From Limonium bicolor (Eukaryota > Streptophyta > Magnoliopsida > Caryophyllales > Plumbaginaceae): DNA of 64,000 nucleotides. Both the position numbers and the translations under genes were made by a program. The notes under the pieces are model-generated. The model did not search any database. It was not told where the DNA came from and worked only from the letters and a program-made list of their open reading frames with translations. Positions 35,636 to 48,025 of the stretch are shown here, piece after piece. Positions within the stretch are counted from its first letter, which is position 1, and every line of letters begins with the position of its first letter. Where the stretch lies: NCBI GenBank assembly GCA_023374045.1, contig CM041783.1:127101503-127165502 (forward strand), in the 5' to 3' direction.

Positions 35636-38584
35636 GTCACTATCATTCGTCGGGCCACCATACGGGAGTTGTCACTCCCTAAAAAGTCCAAAACTCTAGG
35701 AACCAATTATCGGCTGAATACCATTTTGAAACAATTTCTCTCAGATCGCACACAACAACTAGACCATCTTCAGGGCTTACCAGGATGAGCTTCATGGACC
35801 ATCGTCTGGAACCGACTCAAGCGAGACTAGGTGTAGCCTTACCACTCATGCATTGAATTAAAAAAAAAATCAAAAACATTCGATCAAAATCCAAAATGAA
35901 TCATTTCCGTTGTCAATACTTCATGCATACAATACGTAGTAATTCCATATTACCACAATATATTGCATGGTGGATAGTTGCATTGGCATACTCCCGTATC
36001 GAAACAACGTCTTTGGCGAAAATCTTGATTGATTGTTTGAATAGAGTGTGTGAACCGCTAAACTCTCAACCTGTCAACGAACACAAGGGTCCAATCAAAA
36101 TCAGCACCACAAACCAAGTGAGTAGTGTGCGAAGAGCAGTATTTTCTCTTGAATTTCAAATGAGGGTATCAGACAATCTGCTGAGCGATGAGGGAAGATA
36201 GAGCGAGTCCATAGAGGTAAAACCATGAGCGACATGTGCATTCCATCAGCACATGGAGAGGCACAATACATAGTGAGATCAATGTCGATAAACAGGATAC
36301 AAACTGTGATTCATGCAAAGATCTGAGAATAGTAAGAAAACAATCAATGACTAATGAGAATGACAAGGCACTTAGGAATAAAAATCTCCACAAAACCAAA
36401 AAGCTTTGACTGCCCTATACATAATCCCTTAGTGAGCCCCGCTGAGCCTTTCACAATAAACCTTTCTTTGCGAACTCCACAACATGCCAACTACACATAC
36501 TTACTCACCCTTGCAATAGAGGATCTCGAAGGAGCCAGAGCCATGGTCTCTCCCCCACCATCTTTCACAAAAACAACAAACGAAAATGTTCAAAGGAATC
36601 AGTGAGTCAATGCAACTCCAAAGTCAAACACCAAAAATGTTCAAGAAGATCGATGAGTCAATGCAACTCCAAAGCTGAAAGCCAAAAGAGTAAGCAGAAA
36701 ATGTCCAAGAAAGTCGATGAGCCAATGCAATTCCAAAAGCAAGAAGTAATGAAGCGAAAATCATACACCGAAAAGGAAGGAGAAAGAAGTGAAAACCGTA
36801 CACCAGAAGAGGCAAGAAGGAGAAATCCAAATCCAAAGGACCAATGATGTCCCGTAGAAACTAATAGAAGGTTATCAAAACCCGTCTAATCATTCCACCC
36901 ATGGCGAAGGTGAAACATGTCTTCTATTGCACAAAAACTCCACAATTCCCCAAACAAATCCTCTAGTCCCATGTGACATACATCATACCCCTCAGCCCCG
37001 TTATAACCCAATAAAGACCTCTGACTAGTTAGTTGATGAGTGTTAACTGAAAGTATTGGATCTGAAACATGAATCATAAGCTTCGTGCTTGTTATCAACA
37101 TGTCCCACCTCACAATAGAGGGACTATGAGCGAATGAGTGCGACCTTACTCCACAAGGTCTTCTAAGTGCGAGTGACTCTTTGATCGAAGAACCAAATCA
37201 TAAACAGCCTACCCCATTGCAGGTGAGGAAATTGTAAGGATTGGAAAGTCCAGAACCTCGAAAAGAAATTCTAAGGAAAATACTACTTTGAGCACTGAGA
37301 GTATCATTACACCATTAGCACACACAGCCATACTCATGAGAGATTGACCCACATCCCTCCATGAGAGGAAAGTGATTCACGCATTCGAGCTCAACAATCG
37401 CTCAAGATCGAATAGAAGATGTCTTATATTCGTAAGCCTCATATTAATAGAGATAAGCCGTACCTTCTATCCAAAAAATGCATATGCATTTTGCATCTCT
37501 TCTAGCATTTAGTATTTGCATGCATCATAACTGCCTCATTTTCAACATCTAACTGGTAAGAACTCCACCTAGTCTTGTTGAAAGCCGACTTCAGTTGCAG
37601 TTGTTGAAGCGTAACTTTTGAGGTCAACCGGAGCCATCCTAGGCCATCATCGAGCTATATCTATCCTCTTCAGAGCCATCCCGGGCTATCACCGAGCAAC
37701 ATTGAACCATTCAAGAGCTATCCGAAGCCATACAAAGACCATTCCTGAGCCATCCAATGTCATACTCGAGTCTCATCGACACCACTCCCAAGGCCAAGCT
37801 GGAGCCATGCGGGAGCCAACCTCAAACATTGAGACCATCCATAAAGCTACACAAGAGCCACCCCAACAGTTTGAGAACCATACAGAGCCACCTCAAATCC
37901 ATGTCAGAGTTTCGTCACCAAGGCCTTGCCTACAGAGATGGAACTACGTATGGTCTGATCTCAATACGGAATTGAGTACGTAGGCAGCCCGTTCAGGGTG
38001 CGACCACATCAAAGGCAAAAACTTCCATTTTCCCCTTGGTGTTAATGAAGTGAACCAACCAAAGCGTCGTCATGCTCAATCGGCACAAGGTCATCCCGAA
38101 GCCATCCATGGAAATCATTGAACCATGATGGGAACTACCAATAAAGTCATGCAACTTTGTTACGTCATTCACCCATAGAAAACCATTCACTCACTACAAA
38201 GTCCCCAACAAATTCCGTCAAACAACAATAAATCCATCATCGGAGCCATCAAACCACCCTGAAAAAATCTTAAAGAAAATCAAATCCCACAAAATGCCAC
38301 AAAATCACCAACCATGTCAAACCCACCAACCACCCCGAGACCATTGGTCACACCGGAGCCATCCGCGCATACCGGAGCCATCATCGCATGCTGGAGCCAT
38401 ATCAGATCCTTAAAGCCATGCCGGAGCCACCGGAGCCATCCCGAAGTTTTGATGTAACACTAGAGCCATCTGCTCACACAAAAAATCTACACCCACAAAC
38501 AGGGAGTTTAATTCAATTAATACATTGGTTAATCACCTCACATCACATATCATCTGCATATACCCACAAATTTTGCTCACTATC
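35636..38584 (+). other. Ogre-like interior, middle: non-coding
   Basis: No sustained frame. Three imperfect copies of a 55-65-bp unit with GAGTCAATGCAACTCCAAAG lie at 36585-36745. Scattered GAGCCAT-based repeats occur at 37620-37900 and 38345-38470. An LTR-like segment sits at 37939-38035 (separate entry). Confidence 0.6.
37939..38035 (+). repeat. LTR-derived segment inside the Ogre-like interior
   Basis: GAACTACGTATGGTCTGATCTCAA through GAGTACGTAGGCAGCCC and GGGTGCGACC, followed by TTTTCCCC, parallels the LTR segment at 32107-32200 and 45427-45530 with about 10-15% difference. It includes the inverted pair ACTACGT/ACGTAG. Confidence 0.7.
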
Positions 38585-38589
38585 TGACG

Positions 38590-39865
38590 CATCTTCACAC
38601 CCGCTAGGCAGCTATTGCGCTACTAGTGCGGTCGAATTTTTCATTTTACACCCGCTAGACAGCTATTGTGCAACTAGTGCGGTCGAATTTTTCATTTTAC
38701 ACCTGCTAGACAGCTATTGCGCTACTAGTACGGTCGCCTTTCATTTTACACCCGCTAGACAGCTATTGCGCTACTAGTGCGGTCGAATTTTTCATTTTAC
38801 ACCTACTGCACAGCTATTGCGCTACTAGTATGGTCGCATTTCATTTTACACCCGCTAGACAGCTATTGCGCTACTAGTGCGGTCGAATTTTTCATTTTAC
38901 ACCTGCTAGACAGCTATTGCGCTACTAGTACGGTCGTCTTTCATTTTACACCCGCTAGACAGCTATTGCGCTACTAGTGCGGTCGAATTTTTCGTTTTAC
39001 ACCTGCTAGACAGCTATTGCGCTACTAGTACGGTCGTCTTTCGTTTTACACCTGCTAGACTGCTATTGCGCTACTAGTGCGGTCGAATTTTTCATTTTAC
39101 ACCCGCTAGACAACTATTGCGCTACTAGTACGGTCGCCTTTCATTTTACACCCGCTAGACAGCTATTGCGCTACTAGTGCGGTCGAATTTTTCGTTTTAC
39201 ACCTGCGTTATAGCTATTGCGCTACTAGTACGGTCCCCTTTCATTTTACACCCGCTAGATAGCTATTGCGCTACTAGTGCGGTCGAATTTTTCGTTTTAC
39301 ACCTGCTAGACAGCTATTGCACTACTAGTACGGTCGCCTTTCATTTTACACCCGCTAGGCAGCTATTACGCTACTAGTGTGGTCCTGCTGTTTTTCCTCC
39401 ACTAGGCAGCTATTACGCTACTAGTGTGAGATCGTTCATTTCATAACCCACTAGGCAGCTATTACGCTACTAGTGCAGTCCTAACCTTTTTCCTCCACTA
39501 GGCAGCTGTTACGCTACTAGTGCGAGATCGTTCATTTCATAACCTGCTAGGCAGCTATTACGCTACTAGTGCGGTCCTAACCCTTTTCCTCCACTAGGCA
39601 GCTATTACGCTTCTAGTGCGAGATCGTTCATTTCATAACCCTCTAGGCAGCTATTACGCTACTAGTGCGGTCCAACCGTTTTTCCTCCACTAGGCAGCTA
39701 TTACGCTACTAGTGCGAGATCGTTCATTTCATAACCCACTAGGCAGCTATTACGCTACTAGTGCGGTCCCAATCTTTTCCTCCACTAGGCAGTTATTACG
39801 CTACTAGTGCGAGATCGTTTCACACCCACCTGCTAGGCAGCTATTACGCTACTAGTACGGTACTC
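38590..39865 (+). repeat. minisatellite with two alternating unit types
   Basis: About 26 units of roughly 48-50 bp, each containing CAGCTATTRCGCTACTAGT. In the first half (to about 39375), units ending GTGCGGTCGAATTTTTC alternate with units ending GTACGGTCGCCTTTC, so the true period is about 100 bp. In the second half, GTGCGGTCC...TTTTCCTCCACTAGG alternates with GTGCGAGATCGTTCATTTC. No coding signal; the open frames here are repeat translations. Confidence 0.92.
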
Positions 39866-39877
39866 GATCAAAGTATT

Positions 39878-40128
39878 ATAGGCTCGTCATAAGTCCTATA
39901 GCTAGATGTCAAGAGGTCTAGTTGAGGCTCTGCAAAGTCCTCGTACTTTCAATTGCATTCTAGGATCGTCATAAGCCCTAGGACTAGATATCAAGAGGTC
40001 CAGTTGAGGCTCTCCTAAGTCCTCGTGCACCCCAAACCAATCTATTGTTAGCGTTCTAGGCTCGTAATAAGTCCCAGGACTGAATGTCAAACGGTATAGT
40101 TGAGGCTCATAATAAGTCCTCGTGCATC
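39878..40128 (+). repeat. tandem repeat, unit about 95 bp
   Basis: Three imperfect copies of TAGGCTCGTCATAAGTCC ... TCAAGAGGTC ... AGTTGAGGCTC ... AAGTCCTCGTGCA, directly after the minisatellite. Confidence 0.85.
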
Positions 40129-40268
40129 CAGCTAATCATATCACTTCCCATTGCGCTCATACATTATCTTCCTCACGGTCACATCCTAATGCACCACAAA
40201 GCCGTAGTGAGAATTTTTGGCGCCCTCTCAACCTTGATCCAATTCTGCAAGGACTTGCAAAATTGAAT

Positions 40269-40282
40269 CAAGGGGAGCCATC
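40269..40282 (+). other. polypurine tract of the Ogre-like element
   Basis: CAAGGGGAGCCATC immediately before the 3' LTR (TGTAGACACC at 40283). Confidence 0.65.
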
Positions 40283-43200
40283 TGTAGACACCAAAAATTC
40301 TCACCCCATAAAGAAAATGCCAGAAAAATAAATAGAATAAGAGGGTCGTCGCCTTTCTTTTCGAAACTTATTCATGTGCGTACCAAAATAAAACTATCAT
40401 TTGATGACAAATTTTCTAAATCAATTTTCAAAACATTCGTTTTCAAACCCATCCCTTTATGTTATTTTCTTATTTTACCATTTTTTTATTTTATTATTTC
40501 ATATGAGTCAGCTCGGTTGTATTCACTTATTTATTTGCCTATTCGTTTTGTTTTGATTCATGTTATTTTGTTACGAGTTTATTTTGTCTCATTCGTTTCA
40601 TTAATACCTTTACTCGTATTTGCATTTTTAGTACTTGCTTTATTTTCTCTTTCTCTTTATTATTTTTAGATTTATTTTCATCATTTTATGTACATTATTA
40701 CTATTATATTCCATACCAGAATGTTTCGTTTTGTCGCTAATTCGACTAAATTCCCTTTCATATCTTCTTATTCTGTTACTTCTTTCTTCTTTCGTACATA
40801 TTTGATTCAATTTTCATTTTTTTGCACTCACTTGTATTTTATCTTCCTTACATTGGTACTATTTTATCATTTCATGTACTTGTATGATGTCATTTCATTT
40901 ATTTCACACTTTATGTTTTCATGGTCCACATTCTAGGATTTCATTAATTTTCAAGAAGAAAACATTTCACTTCATTAGATGGAACTCTTTCGTCTCTTTG
41001 TAATTTTCCATTTAACACGCTAGCATTTTTAAAGATATCATCCCGTTCGAATTAGCACTTTAGTATTATTACTTGTGCTTTTATATTGATTTTGAAGTGG
41101 CTGGTTACTGCATAAATGGAAGGGGCCAGAGGTCCCTAGTGAAACAAACGGTTTTTTATTCCAACACAACCCTTCTCACTTGGCAAAACCCTAATGTTTC
41201 AATTATAAAGGGGACTGTAGCCCACCAACACAGGCACCGTTTTTGTTCATACTCCATCCTCTCCGATCATCTTCATCTTGAAGAAACAAAAAACTCCTAG
41301 CTACAGAACATCCATCTTCATTCTCAGTCTTCTCCAGCCGACATAACCCAGAAACAAAATCACCATTTTTTTTGGCTCATTGAACCACCGCCGGTGCCGA
41401 ATCCACTACAAAAAAAATCGACCAGTTCATCAGAACAGAAAATCATCCTCCTCTGTCTCGTCCTCGCTATTTCATCTGACCTGCGAGCGGATTTTCCTTC
41501 TTCCGCCTCTGTTTGGGTTTGTTTCCTCATCCACCTGATGGGTCTTGAAGGCGATGACCTCCAAAGGGAAAAACACGGCCTACCAGACTCACCTTAGAAG
41601 CCGTGCTAGCGTTTCATTTACCTTTTCTCTCTGTTCTCTTACATTCTCTATCACACTATTGTTTTAATGTATGCAGGGATACAATGTGATGAATATCAAA
41701 CCCATCGTGGGTTCTAGGTTTTTCACGTAACTTACAAATTTTGACCTCAACTGTCCTTTTAAATTACCGCTTTTAGCTGGTTGCTCTTAACCTTGTATAC
41801 TCATCTATTTCTCTTTATTGCTTGTGAAAGATTATGTGAATCACTTAGTTTATTTTGATGTCATGTTGAATCTGACCATTTCTAAACGATGCCAAGCCGG
41901 TTATGAAAGCCCTCTATTTATTTTCTTTGTTCTCGGTGCTTCGTTGAGCAGGGGCTCGAGTCGAAGTTAGCGCCTATCACAGGCACCATCTGAAGTTTTG
42001 TTCTTGGGTTTTGTTTTATGTCAAATATGCTTAGTAATTTCTTTTCCCTCCGTGCAAGAGTTAACCCAGTATATTGTGTCACTTTGATCAGTTGGAGCTT
42101 GTTGTTTCTTATTTGCAGACCGTATTTGTCCCGGTCAAAATCCAGGAAGTGAAATCTCAGTTGCATCATTTTCCACACGTTCAGCCTGTTTCCCCCTCAT
42201 TTAGGGTCATACATCAGCAGTATTCCCCACATGACCAGCTGCGATTCATCTTGTTCATTCTAGTATACTTGTAGATTAATGTCTATTTGACCCTGCGTTT
42301 GAGATTCTTCTTGTTTAGTTCTTTTACAGGGGCTTCTGCCATCTCCATCTCGGTATTTATCACCAACTCGAATAGACTTCTGACAACATTATTATGTGAT
42401 TTTGATGTTGTTCAAGCACGTACTGCTTTGTGGTTATATTGCTGTCCTCGGTTGACTATGCTAAAAAAAAACTGCTACTCGAGTTATCAACCATGCTCTC
42501 CACCAGAATTTTATGCGGTTATGTTTATCCACTGTTTTATGTGTTTGTTTAATTGATTGACTCATCAAATGACGTTCAACTTTTTATTCATACTCATGTG
42601 CTAATACTGTATCTAGACGTCAAGAATAAAATAAAAAATGTTTCGCTTGATTCTACTTAATAAAAGAAAAATGGTTAGAACAAGTTGGTAGTTTTGAACG
42701 TTAGAGGCTAGTCATTTATGGTTATTGGTTTTCGTCTGAATTCAGAGCGTTATTTAATAATGGAACAACATTTGGGAACTGATTAACATGGATTAACAAC
42801 TTCAGATTTTGACTTCATGATATCACAATTTGCTTAGGTTTGGAGTTGGTAGTCTTGAAAGGTTGATAATAACGGATGCAAGTTGTATTGTCGATACTAC
42901 AGTTTTATCGTGAATTGATTAGTTATGGTTTTGGATAAAAACAATCGGGATTAATGATTTCAGTTTAATTTCCTCAGCCTAACCCTTTTAGATTCATTGT
43001 TTCAATTTGTTCTTTAGATTGGTACTTTAGTAATCTCATTTTGTACAACTTTCATTTTGATGTCCGTAAATCTTTTTTCATTAACTGAAGAAGAGTATAA
43101 TTGATTATCCCCTTGGTCTGTTGAGATTCATATATGTTTGTTATACTATTCATCATTATAAGTTTCCATTCTCTGTTTGGATCATTGCTTCTGTGTTATT

Positions 43201-46200
43201 CTAGGTATCACGTTTTGATTACCTTAGTACTTGACTGATTGCTTCTTCTCATGATATGATTTGGGAGGGCCTGTTTGGGCTGATGCAAATTATCACCTAA
43301 CCCAACCTTATTTTATTCTCTCAACACTAAATATATGCCTTTCTTTTTGTGTCCTATTACATGTACATAACACCCGAGGAATGCAAAACTGCTCTAAGAC
43401 TAAGGAACGGGATCTTGGCTTGGACAACCGGGGTCTCCACTTCAAACACGTGTAACGGTTGGTGCACTTCTTGCTGATCTTATCAGCTCAAGTGAGGCGG
43501 CGTCGATGCGACCCCCCATAGCAGCTCTTTTAATTCAGCACTTTAATTCAGCATTTTAATTTTGTTATCATGAGTTGTAATTTGTCTATTAGTTGTGCTA
43601 CCTAGTATAGTCTTGGATTTCATAATTTTCTGTATTTGTCAGCTTGATCATTTTTACTGTCTATCTTTCGTTCATATTTTTGAATGCTTGTTTGTACATG
43701 TTTGATTCTATTATACATTGGGCGTTTTATATGTTAGTTTTGTCTTATAATTGCTAGATTGGGTTAGCACATGTAGCCATAGAATAGCCTTTAGGTCTAC
43801 CCACTTATTTCTGGACATTTCGAGTCCAGTTTAGAAAAGCTTCCAGGTTCGGGGATGTTCCTCACTCAAACGGGCCATAGAGTTTGGTCGGTGGGGAACG
43901 CCTTTCCTTCATAAAATTTTCCAAACAATCCATAATTGTCACAATAAAACTCACAATCAATGATTCGTTTCAACCAATAAAAATCCGATTCAAAATCCAA
44001 AATTCAATTCTGAATTCAGTCCAAAAATTTAACTTCAGATCAATCTCTCTCATCAAACACACTATAAAATCAATATTTCTCATGCTCTAACATCAAACAC
44101 TCTTCAAAATCAACCTCTCTCATGCTTATTCATCAAACACCCTTCAAATCGATCCTTCTCATGCTCTAACATCAAACACATCTCAAAAGCAATCCTTCTC
44201 ACACTCACTCATCAAACACTCTTCATACACAATTCAAAATTCATTCCAATTCATTGTTAATCCCAACTTCAAATCATCCAGTTGAGGACCAATAATCAAA
44301 TTCAATTGAGGTCCAATTTGAAGCCCAATTTGGGGCAAATCAAAAGGCCTAAATCGGCCCAATTTTCAAATCCAAAATCAGTTCCAAATCCAACCCACTT
44401 TTGAAAACTGGCTCGAATAGCTAACCAGATCAAAAAAAAAAACAAACAAGACTCATCCCTTTTCGACCCAAAGGTCATCATTGACCCATTTGCAAAACCA
44501 TACTCCATACCCCAAAGCCCAAGCCCAGGACCGACTCACAATTTGATTTGGCCCAATCCAAAATCCAGCCTTACTCCACCTCGAATCCAAAATTCAGTCA
44601 AAACAAATCAACCCAATTGTGGAGTCCAATTTAGCCCAAATTTGAAACCCAAGATTGAAAAGCCCATCTCATCCCAAGCCTAATTCAGGCCCAATCCGGC
44701 CCAAACCTTGACCAAGGCCCAACCTGGTCCAACTTTGACCCGGTCCAATTTTGACCAACCCGAACTTTGACCCAGTCTGACTTTGACGAACTTGAACTTT
44801 GACCTTGACCTAACTATGACCAGCTGAAGTTTGACTTTGACCTAACTTTTACTCGATCCCACTTCGACTCGGTCTAACTTTGACCCGGACCGTTTTCCAA
44901 CCCCAACCAAATTCAACTCAAACCCAATTCAAATTCAATCTCAAACCCCATTCAAATTCAATTCAACTCCAATTCAAAACTTCATTCAATTCAAATTCAA
45001 TTCAACTCCAATTCAAAACTTCATTCAACCCAAATTCAATTCAAATCCAAATTCAATTCAAACCTAAATTCAATTCAAATCCAAATTTAATTCAAATCCA
45101 AATCCAATTTCAAATTCAAATAAATTCCAAACTCATTCAAATCCAAATTCATTTCAATTCCAATTCAAATCAATATTCATTCAAAACTTCGATTTCAATT
45201 CCATTCCCGTTTCTTGCACACTCTAAATGTCTCATTGACTCGAGCGTCTCACAGACTTTGTCATTCCAATGATTCGAACATCTCACAGACCTGAGCGTCT
45301 CTCAGACCCGAGCGTCTCACAGACCCAAGCGTCTCACAGACTTCGACATCTCAAGGTTTCAAATGTCTCACAGACCCGAGCGTCTCACAGACTAATCTCT
45401 CAAACCTAAAACTTCTCAAAACTTCCAAAACCTCTGAACTACGTAAGGTCTGATCTCAACAGGGAGTTGAGTATGTAGGCAGCCCATCTAGGGTGCGACC
45501 CCATTCCAAACAAAAAACCCTTTTTCCCCCTCTAAGGTGTCCTTCATACCTCACAAAACACTCAAACCTTCTACGACTCCCACAAACTTCAAACCGTCAT
45601 ACTCCAAGTCTTGTACATTCACTCAACCTCATACTTTTCCCAAACCTTCGTTCTATACTCATCTGAATTCACTAATTCCTCTTCTTGGCGCTAGCTTGGC
45701 AGAAAAGCTCACCTCATCCACTCGTTTTCTCTCCTTCTGTCCTAATCCTATCCTTGGCTTTTAAATGAATCTCTCTAAAAAGGTTTTGAAAGAAGGCAAT
45801 CCCGATAATTGGAGACCGAGGTTTCCTCGGGCACCAATCCGAAGTCGTGGTCGTTGCCACTTCTAAGGGGTGTAACCCAGTGCGAACCCACAACAAAATC
45901 TCTGAAAGGACCAGATAAGTCCCATCCATAGGCAACAATCTCAGAGTCAATTAATGGTTCTTAGAACCCGATCTTCCTTCCTAGTTATCATAGGTCAAAA
46001 TAGGTGGCGACTCTAGTCAATTTCCGCCCTTAGGGCATAAGTCCGCGTGGAGCCCATCGAGAGCGGGTGTAGTGTTCACTTGCACTCCCCTTATGCTTTC
46101 TGGGAAAGACGGGCGATTTAGTAGGTATTTGAGGGATGCCAGAATAACAGGTTTTCACCCTCCACAGAATGGCATTTTTTAGGATCTAGGCTTTTCAGTC

Positions 46201-46251
46201 AAGAACTATGTATAGATAGACCCCCCTCATACCGAAAAATCACCCTCCACA
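40283..46251 (+). repeat. 3' LTR of Ogre-like element
   Basis: 5969 bp, close match to 26966-32802. Two structural differences stand out: different minisatellite sequence at 44945-45125, and about 118 bp present only here (about 45994-46112). That block contains TGGCGACTCT (46005-46014), a 10-bp copy of the start of the PBS. TATA box at 41204-41210. Confidence 0.92.
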
Positions 46252-47870
46252 CCACCACCTTGCCATGTTGCATGAGCACGCAACCTAGCCCTCTGCCGGA
46301 TGCATCACAGTAAACCTCAATGCCCTCCGTACCGTCTGGAATGGTCAGAACCGGTGCAGTGGTCAGTGAGTCCTTCAAACTCTGAAATGATTTTTCATAG
46401 TCAGCCGTCCATACGAACGGTGCATCTTTCTTCATCAGACTGGTCATCGGTTTCGCGACCTTGCTGAAATCCCTAACAAACCTCCTGTAGTAACCTGCCA
46501 GACCGAGAAAGCTCCGGATGTCGGTAACAGTCTTCGGCCTTGGCCAAGTACGTACGACATCAATCTTTACTGGATCCACTGAGATCCCAGCATCTGAGAT
46601 GACATGACCTAGGAAAGAGACCTGGTCAAACCAAAACTCACACTTGGAGAACTTAGCATATAGCTGGTTCTCCCTCAATATCTCCAATACTCTCCTCAGA
46701 TGTTCCTCATGTTCAACCTTAGATTTCGAATATATCAATATGTCGTCGATGAATACCACAACCGACTTGTCCAGCTGCTCCCGGAACAAGCGGTTCATTA
46801 GATCCATAAACTTTGCCGGTGCGTTCGACAAACCGAACGGCATCACTGTAAACTCATAGTGGCCGTAACGTGTCCGGAATGCCGTCTTCTCAATGTCTCC
46901 CTCCTTAATGGCTATCTGATGATACCCCGATCTGAGATCAATCTTGGAAAACACAGATGCTCCCTTCAACTGATCGAACAGATCGTCAATGCGGGGTAGT
47001 GGGTACTTATTCTTCACTGTCACTACATTCAACTCTCTGTAGTCGATGCAGAGGTGGAGACTACCATCCTTCTTCTTCACGAAGGGAACTGGCACTCCCC
47101 ATGTTGACACACTTAGTCTTATAAATCCCTTATCTAACAAATCTCTCAGTTGATCCTTTAACTCATTCATTTCTGCCGGAGCCATGCGGTATGGTGCCTT
47201 GGCTATCGGTCCGGTACCAGGTACCAGCTCGATGGTGAACTCTACCTCCCTAGTGGGTGGCATGCCGGGCAGTTCCCGTGGAAAGAGATCGGGGAACTCC
47301 GACACTACCGGTAAGTGGGGGTCGAACTCGGGGTCTCTCTCTATGTCCTGTACATAGCATAGGTACACTTCTTCCTTTCTCCTCAATTCCTTATACATTG
47401 CCATAGCGGTGATGATCTTAGTCAAAGGCTCTCTGGGCCTCTGGCGGTATGATATTGTTACCCCAGAAGGGCTCCTGAGGAGCTATCTATGCTCGGCGCA
47501 GAGGATACAACCCTTGTGCCGCTCCAACCAGTTCATCCCGAAGATAACATCAAATCCTAACTCACTGAACTCAATAAAACTGACTGGAAAGTCCTCCCCC
47601 TTAATTCTGACAATGGCTCTCGGTAGTAGCGAGTGCAACGAACCTTCTCCTTAGACGGGAGCGTAACCGTGAAGTCGGGTAGCTCATCAGCGTCTAGCCC
47701 CAACCTTCTCGCGAAAGATGCCGAGACAAAGGTATGCGAGGCCCCTGAGTCGAAGAGAACTGATGCCTTAATGCCATTAATCGGAAAGGTGCCGGTGAGG
47801 ATAGTGTCGCTGGCGTCGGCCTGTGCCTCTGTAAGTATGCTTAGTGCACCTTCCGTACCGAGTCCATGAC
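46252..47870 (-). pseudogene. pol: pol 5' part: aspartic protease and reverse transcriptase
   Basis: Open from an inferred acceptor at 47871. Protease: DSGASHTFV at about 47735-47751, the retropepsin DSGA active site. The reading frame shifts near 47610-47640, and a TAG lies at 47483-47485 in the second frame. From 47482 on the frame is open through the [31 protein letters not shown], catalytic Asp163 in [10 protein letters not shown] and FIDD (225-228 of the 408-codon frame), [10 protein letters not shown], the thumb/connection region, and the start of RNase H ([12 protein letters not shown]). It is interrupted in RNase H by the Ogre-like LTR; the last 18 residues of the open frame are LTR translation. 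The frame resumes exactly at 26965 when the insertion and one CCACC are removed. Confidence 0.9.
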
Positions 47871-48025
47871 CTAATTGTGTTCACAAGCTTCATGAGTATT
47901 GATGGTATAACAAGAGTCGTAACAAATTATATGAACAACACTGTTATTTTATTCATAACCATCCTGTTTACAGCATGTGCTTTGATCTTACATCTCATTC
48001 CTCATCTCATTCTAACATTACATGT
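47871..48025 (-). other. spacer between AlkB stop and protease acceptor
   Basis: 155 bp, AT-rich, stops in all frames. It ends AACACAATTAG|GTCATGG at 47872-47871. The AG fits a splice acceptor, and the following exon is phase 1, the same phase as the AlkB exon. Confidence 0.55.

Larger units (their letters stand above)
26966..46251 (+). mobile_element. Tat/Ogre-like non-autonomous LTR element (LARD type)
   Basis: Plus-strand element of 19.3 kb flanked by CCACC (26961-26965 and 46252-46256). LTRs run TGTAGACACC...CCTCCACA, 5837 and 5969 bp. PBS TGGCGACTCTGCTGGGGA follows the 5' LTR and a short purine tract precedes the 3' LTR. The LTR start, PBS and very long LTRs are typical of the Tat/Ogre lineage. 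The 7.5-kb interior holds no gag, protease, RT or integrase, so it must rely on enzymes of related elements. Its LTRs differ at about five of the first 300 bp, similar to the host element, so it inserted soon after it. Confidence 0.92.

Noticed and set aside
38590..39865. CRISPR-like regular repeats
   Set aside because: Plant genomic minisatellite: the whole unit including the spacers repeats, with no unique spacers and no cas genes.
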